From Anabaena sp. UHCC 0187 (GTDB taxonomy: Bacteria > Cyanobacteriota > Cyanobacteriia > Cyanobacteriales > Nostocaceae): a stretch of 64,000 nucleotides of DNA. A model generated the notes under the pieces. The model had not been told where the DNA came from. It searched no databases and saw only the letters and a list, made by a program, of their open reading frames with translations. Positions 62,036-64,000 of this stretch are shown here, in pieces (position 1 is the stretch's first letter; each line of letters opens with the position of its first letter). The stretch spans positions 398,086 through 462,085 of the forward strand of contig NZ_VILB01000014.1 of the NCBI RefSeq assembly GCF_009712035.1. The letters run 5' to 3'. Made by a program: the position numbers and the translations under genes.

Positions 62036-62773
62036 ATGACTAAATTTTTAATTGTAGAAATTGAAGGTGTAACTTCAAGCGTTCCTCGTTCTAATTTTGA
62101 AGACACTGATTTAGATATTTTTGCTGATTTAATATTAGAGTCTGGAGGAATATTAAAACCATTGGTACTCAAAAAAATTGGTTTTGAAAAATATGAAGTA
62201 ATTGATGGACATTTTGAATATTATGCTGCTGTTAGAGCTAGAGAAAAAAATCCTAATAGGGGAGAAATTGTTAATGCCTTTATTATCCCTGCTGAAAAAG
62301 AAGATGCAGTGTTAAATCAAGTTGCATTTCTTCAAAAGGTTGATACTCCTGACAACCAAGTTAAACCACCCAATAAAGAAACTGAAATTGCTAAATTACT
62401 TGATCAAAATAAACAAATGAATGCCAAAATAAACCAACTATTTTCGCAATTAGAAGCTGTTAATAAATCGCTCAATCAAATTAGTGTATCTATTGGAAAA
62501 TTTGCAACCTTCGATAGCCAAAATATAAACATTGATCAGAATGTAGAAACTCTTAATCAAAAAGTTGATCAAATTGCCACATATGTTGAGAAAATTCAGG
62601 AGAGTCAAAATCTGTCAATAAATACGAATAGCTTTACAATAGCTGTTAAAGAAAATCTTGACAGTATGACTAAAGATCAACTATTAGAACTTGCAAAACA
62701 AAAAAATATCAAGGTAGCAAAGGGAAAGAGAAAAGCTGAAATTATCAACGCTATTAAAAGTCAAGTAACCTGA
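62036..62773 (+). CDS. ParB-like N-terminal domain protein with coiled coil and SAP-like end
   Basis: A 245-residue protein two bases after the nuclease-ParA gene, with GGAGAT before its ATG. Residues about 5-90 resemble the ParB/Srx (ParB-N) fold: DLILESGGILKPLVLKKIG, EVIDGHFEYYAAVRAREKNP and NAFIIPAEKEDAVLNQVAFL. A long coiled coil follows (about 110-200). The last 35 residues, SMTKDQLLELAKQKNIKVAKGKRKAEIINAIK, form a SAP/Rho-N-like helix-extension-helix, a likely DNA-binding element. There is no classical ParB helix-turn-helix centre. It probably binds DNA and is the partner of the upstream ParA. Confidence 0.72.
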   Translation: MTKFLIVEIEGVTSSVPRSNFEDTDLDIFADLILESGGILKPLVLKKIGFEKYEVIDGHFEYYAAVRAREKNPNRGEIVNAFIIPAEKEDAVLNQVAFLQKVDTPDNQVKPPNKETEIAKLLDQNKQMNAKINQLFSQLEAVNKSLNQISVSIGKFATFDSQNINIDQNVETLNQKVDQIATYVEKIQESQNLSINTNSFTIAVKENLDSMTKDQLLELAKQKNIKVAKGKRKAEIINAIKSQVT

Positions 62774-62853
62774 CGATTTCTAAATAACCTTCTCTTTTTT
62801 TGCGTCTTTGCCCGAAACATCCCCTCCCGCAATTGACGCAAAATTATATAAAA

Positions 62854-64000
62854 TCAAGTTGTCTTCCTTGCTAAACAAACTAATTGAGACTCTAAAGGTG
62901 CTTTAGGATCAATAATTCTTAGCTTCTTTTCCCAACATAATTGTTGAATTAACGCTTCTATCTTAGATTCACTTAATTCAGGAAAACAATAGTTAGTTTT
63001 TTGGATAATAACTTGTGTACTTAAACAAATCTGACTCTTAACTAAATAAAAAATATAATTTTGGTATTCTTTCAATAATTGATTACTATTTCTTTGATCA
63101 TCATCATCATTATTATTAACTAATCCTAACTTTTGCAATAAAACACAACTGTTCAAAATATTAGATTTAGACATCAGATAACGTAAATTTTTTAAATCAA
63201 TTACCTTACCAGCAATTACTAAATCTCCTTCACAAGCACTTTGAACTAAATTATTATATGTAGCTAAATAGTGAATAGAAGTTAAATCAGGAATAATATG
63301 ATAGTGAAAAGAATTCATAAAAATCTTACGATAAATTTTATACCCTTCATCATCTTCATTCCCTAGGGATTCTGCGCGAATTAAATACAATTTTAATGAC
63401 TGATTTTTTTTCAATGTTTTTTGACAAGCTTCCATAATATGAAGAAAACTGGTAAGATGGGGATCTTCCATCCATACTAAACCTAGTATTGCTGATTTAT
63501 TTATTAATTTATAACTTAAAGAATAGCTAGAATACTTACTTCCAATAAATAACGTATTCATAATTTCATCTACCTGTAATACCATGAGAATTTCTTCTAA
63601 ACTCTTCATTAATTCTGGAGAGGATAATTGACGCATTTTAGTAATGCTTTGCTGGGTTTTGGCAAATTCCTCATGCCATTTTATTTGGAGATGAGATGCC
63701 AGTTTTAAATAGTTGTAATCTTTATTTTCATGACGTTGTGGAAATACAAAATCTCCTTTTTCACCACCTTTAGTTAACCATTTTTTATAGGCTTCTAGTG
63801 TATCTCTAGCATAGATAAATAAGTCTCTAGGATTAGTTTTACCTTGAGGGAATTCTCGCTCTAATATTTGACGATTTAAAGGATAAATAGGAGAAGGTAT
63901 TTGTAAAATTTCTTGATTATGTAATAATTTTAGTCTTGACTCTAGCAGTAATTCAGTTTTAGCTAAACTAATATCTTTTAAAAAAACTGTCTCATCAATA
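62854..64000 (-). CDS. Partial large protein at the right edge (C-terminal 382 residues)
   Basis: The minus-strand frame is open from the stop at 62854-62856 to the window edge, so the ATG at 63636 is internal and the gene continues to the right. The visible part is helical: ESRLKLLHNQEILQIPSPIYP, LNRQILEREFPQGKTNPRDL, FIYARDTLEAYKKWL, then an alpha/beta region (SAILGLVWMEDPHLTSFLHIM) and a winged-helix-like end (QKTNYCFPELSESKIEALIQ...KKLRIIDP). The first part recalls the lid and helical end of an AAA/STAND ATPase, but the P-loop, if any, is outside the window. It is convergent with the ParB-like gene. Confidence 0.6.
   Translation of the reverse strand, partial: IDETVFLKDISLAKTELLLESRLKLLHNQEILQIPSPIYPLNRQILEREFPQGKTNPRDLFIYARDTLEAYKKWLTKGGEKGDFVFPQRHENKDYNYLKLASHLQIKWHEEFAKTQQSITKMRQLSSPELMKSLEEILMVLQVDEIMNTLFIGSKYSSYSLSYKLINKSAILGLVWMEDPHLTSFLHIMEACQKTLKKNQSLKLYLIRAESLGNEDDEGYKIYRKIFMNSFHYHIIPDLTSIHYLATYNNLVQSACEGDLVIAGKVIDLKNLRYLMSKSNILNSCVLLQKLGLVNNNDDDDQRNSNQLLKEYQNYIFYLVKSQICLSTQVIIQKTNYCFPELSESKIEALIQQLCWEKKLRIIDPKAPLESQLVCLARKTT

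Overview
The window is chromosomal DNA of a filamentous, probably heterocyst-forming cyanobacterium (Nostocales; Anabaena/Dolichospermum/Nostoc type). The evidence is the gene content (psbA remnant, Rieske PetC, ChlD, a PanC-Cmk fusion, a COP23 protein, cox genes), frequent GCGATCGC (HIP1) octamers, and the many heptanucleotide tandem repeats and small inverted-repeat elements typical of that group. Base composition is AT-rich. I see no tRNA, rRNA or CRISPR array.

Layout. 1-7.2 kb: respiratory terminal oxidase locus, with ctaB-ctaA on the minus strand divergent from coxB-coxA-coxC on the plus strand. 7.3-11 kb: a single-polypeptide type IIG-like restriction-modification enzyme. 11.1-16.7 kb: a secretion operon (HlyD adaptor, ABC exporter with a cyclic-nucleotide-type sensor domain and a dead C39 domain, parvulin-like isomerase). 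17.2-19.1 kb: a COP23 protein, an unlabelled coding remnant, and a psbA copy with its middle deleted. 19.6-25.8 kb: Rieske protein, DsrE-like protein, rhodanese, GatD-like amidotransferase, a one-domain bilin-type GAF protein, a MidA-like methyltransferase, a 31-residue membrane peptide and a 3-hydroxyisobutyrate-dehydrogenase-like oxidoreductase. 25.9-28.6 kb: an ssb gene split by a group II intron. 29-33.8 kb: nagA, purE, idi (type 2) and sppA. 34-38.3 kb: a GDYXXLXY/DUF2157 pair and an RsmB-type methyltransferase. 38.4-41.3 kb: an operon of a small protein, a retropepsin-like protease and a non-retron reverse transcriptase. 41.4-52.3 kb: chlD, a CHASE2-adenylate cyclase, and a cluster with two asparagine-synthetase-like ligases that lack the glutaminase cysteine plus a type III PLP-fold decarboxylase homologue. 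52.3-59.3 kb: sodB, panC-cmk, rlpA, glsA and a WGR/beta-propeller protein. 59.4-64 kb: a ParA ATPase divergent from an HsdR-N-like nuclease domain fused to a second ParA, followed by a ParB-like/SAP protein, and a partial gene at the right edge.

The most unusual items are the nuclease-ParA fusion module with an inverted-repeat site in front of it, the reverse transcriptase operon, the ligase/decarboxylase cluster (its decarboxylase homologue appears to lack the PLP lysine), and the compact two-cysteine cyanobacteriochrome-like GAF protein.

A second theme is small mobile repeats entering genes. A 140-bp element with an 8-bp target duplication supplies the stop codon of the MidA gene. Another element supplies the last codons of nagA, and a heptamer array supplies the end of idi. 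Dispersed repeats also sit in frame inside the restriction enzyme, one ligase and the decarboxylase homologue. The ssb intron can be delimited to the base: joining its flanks restores the reading frame. Its encoded protein carries an apparent frameshift in the HNH endonuclease.

All family assignments come from reading the sequence by eye; no database search was run.
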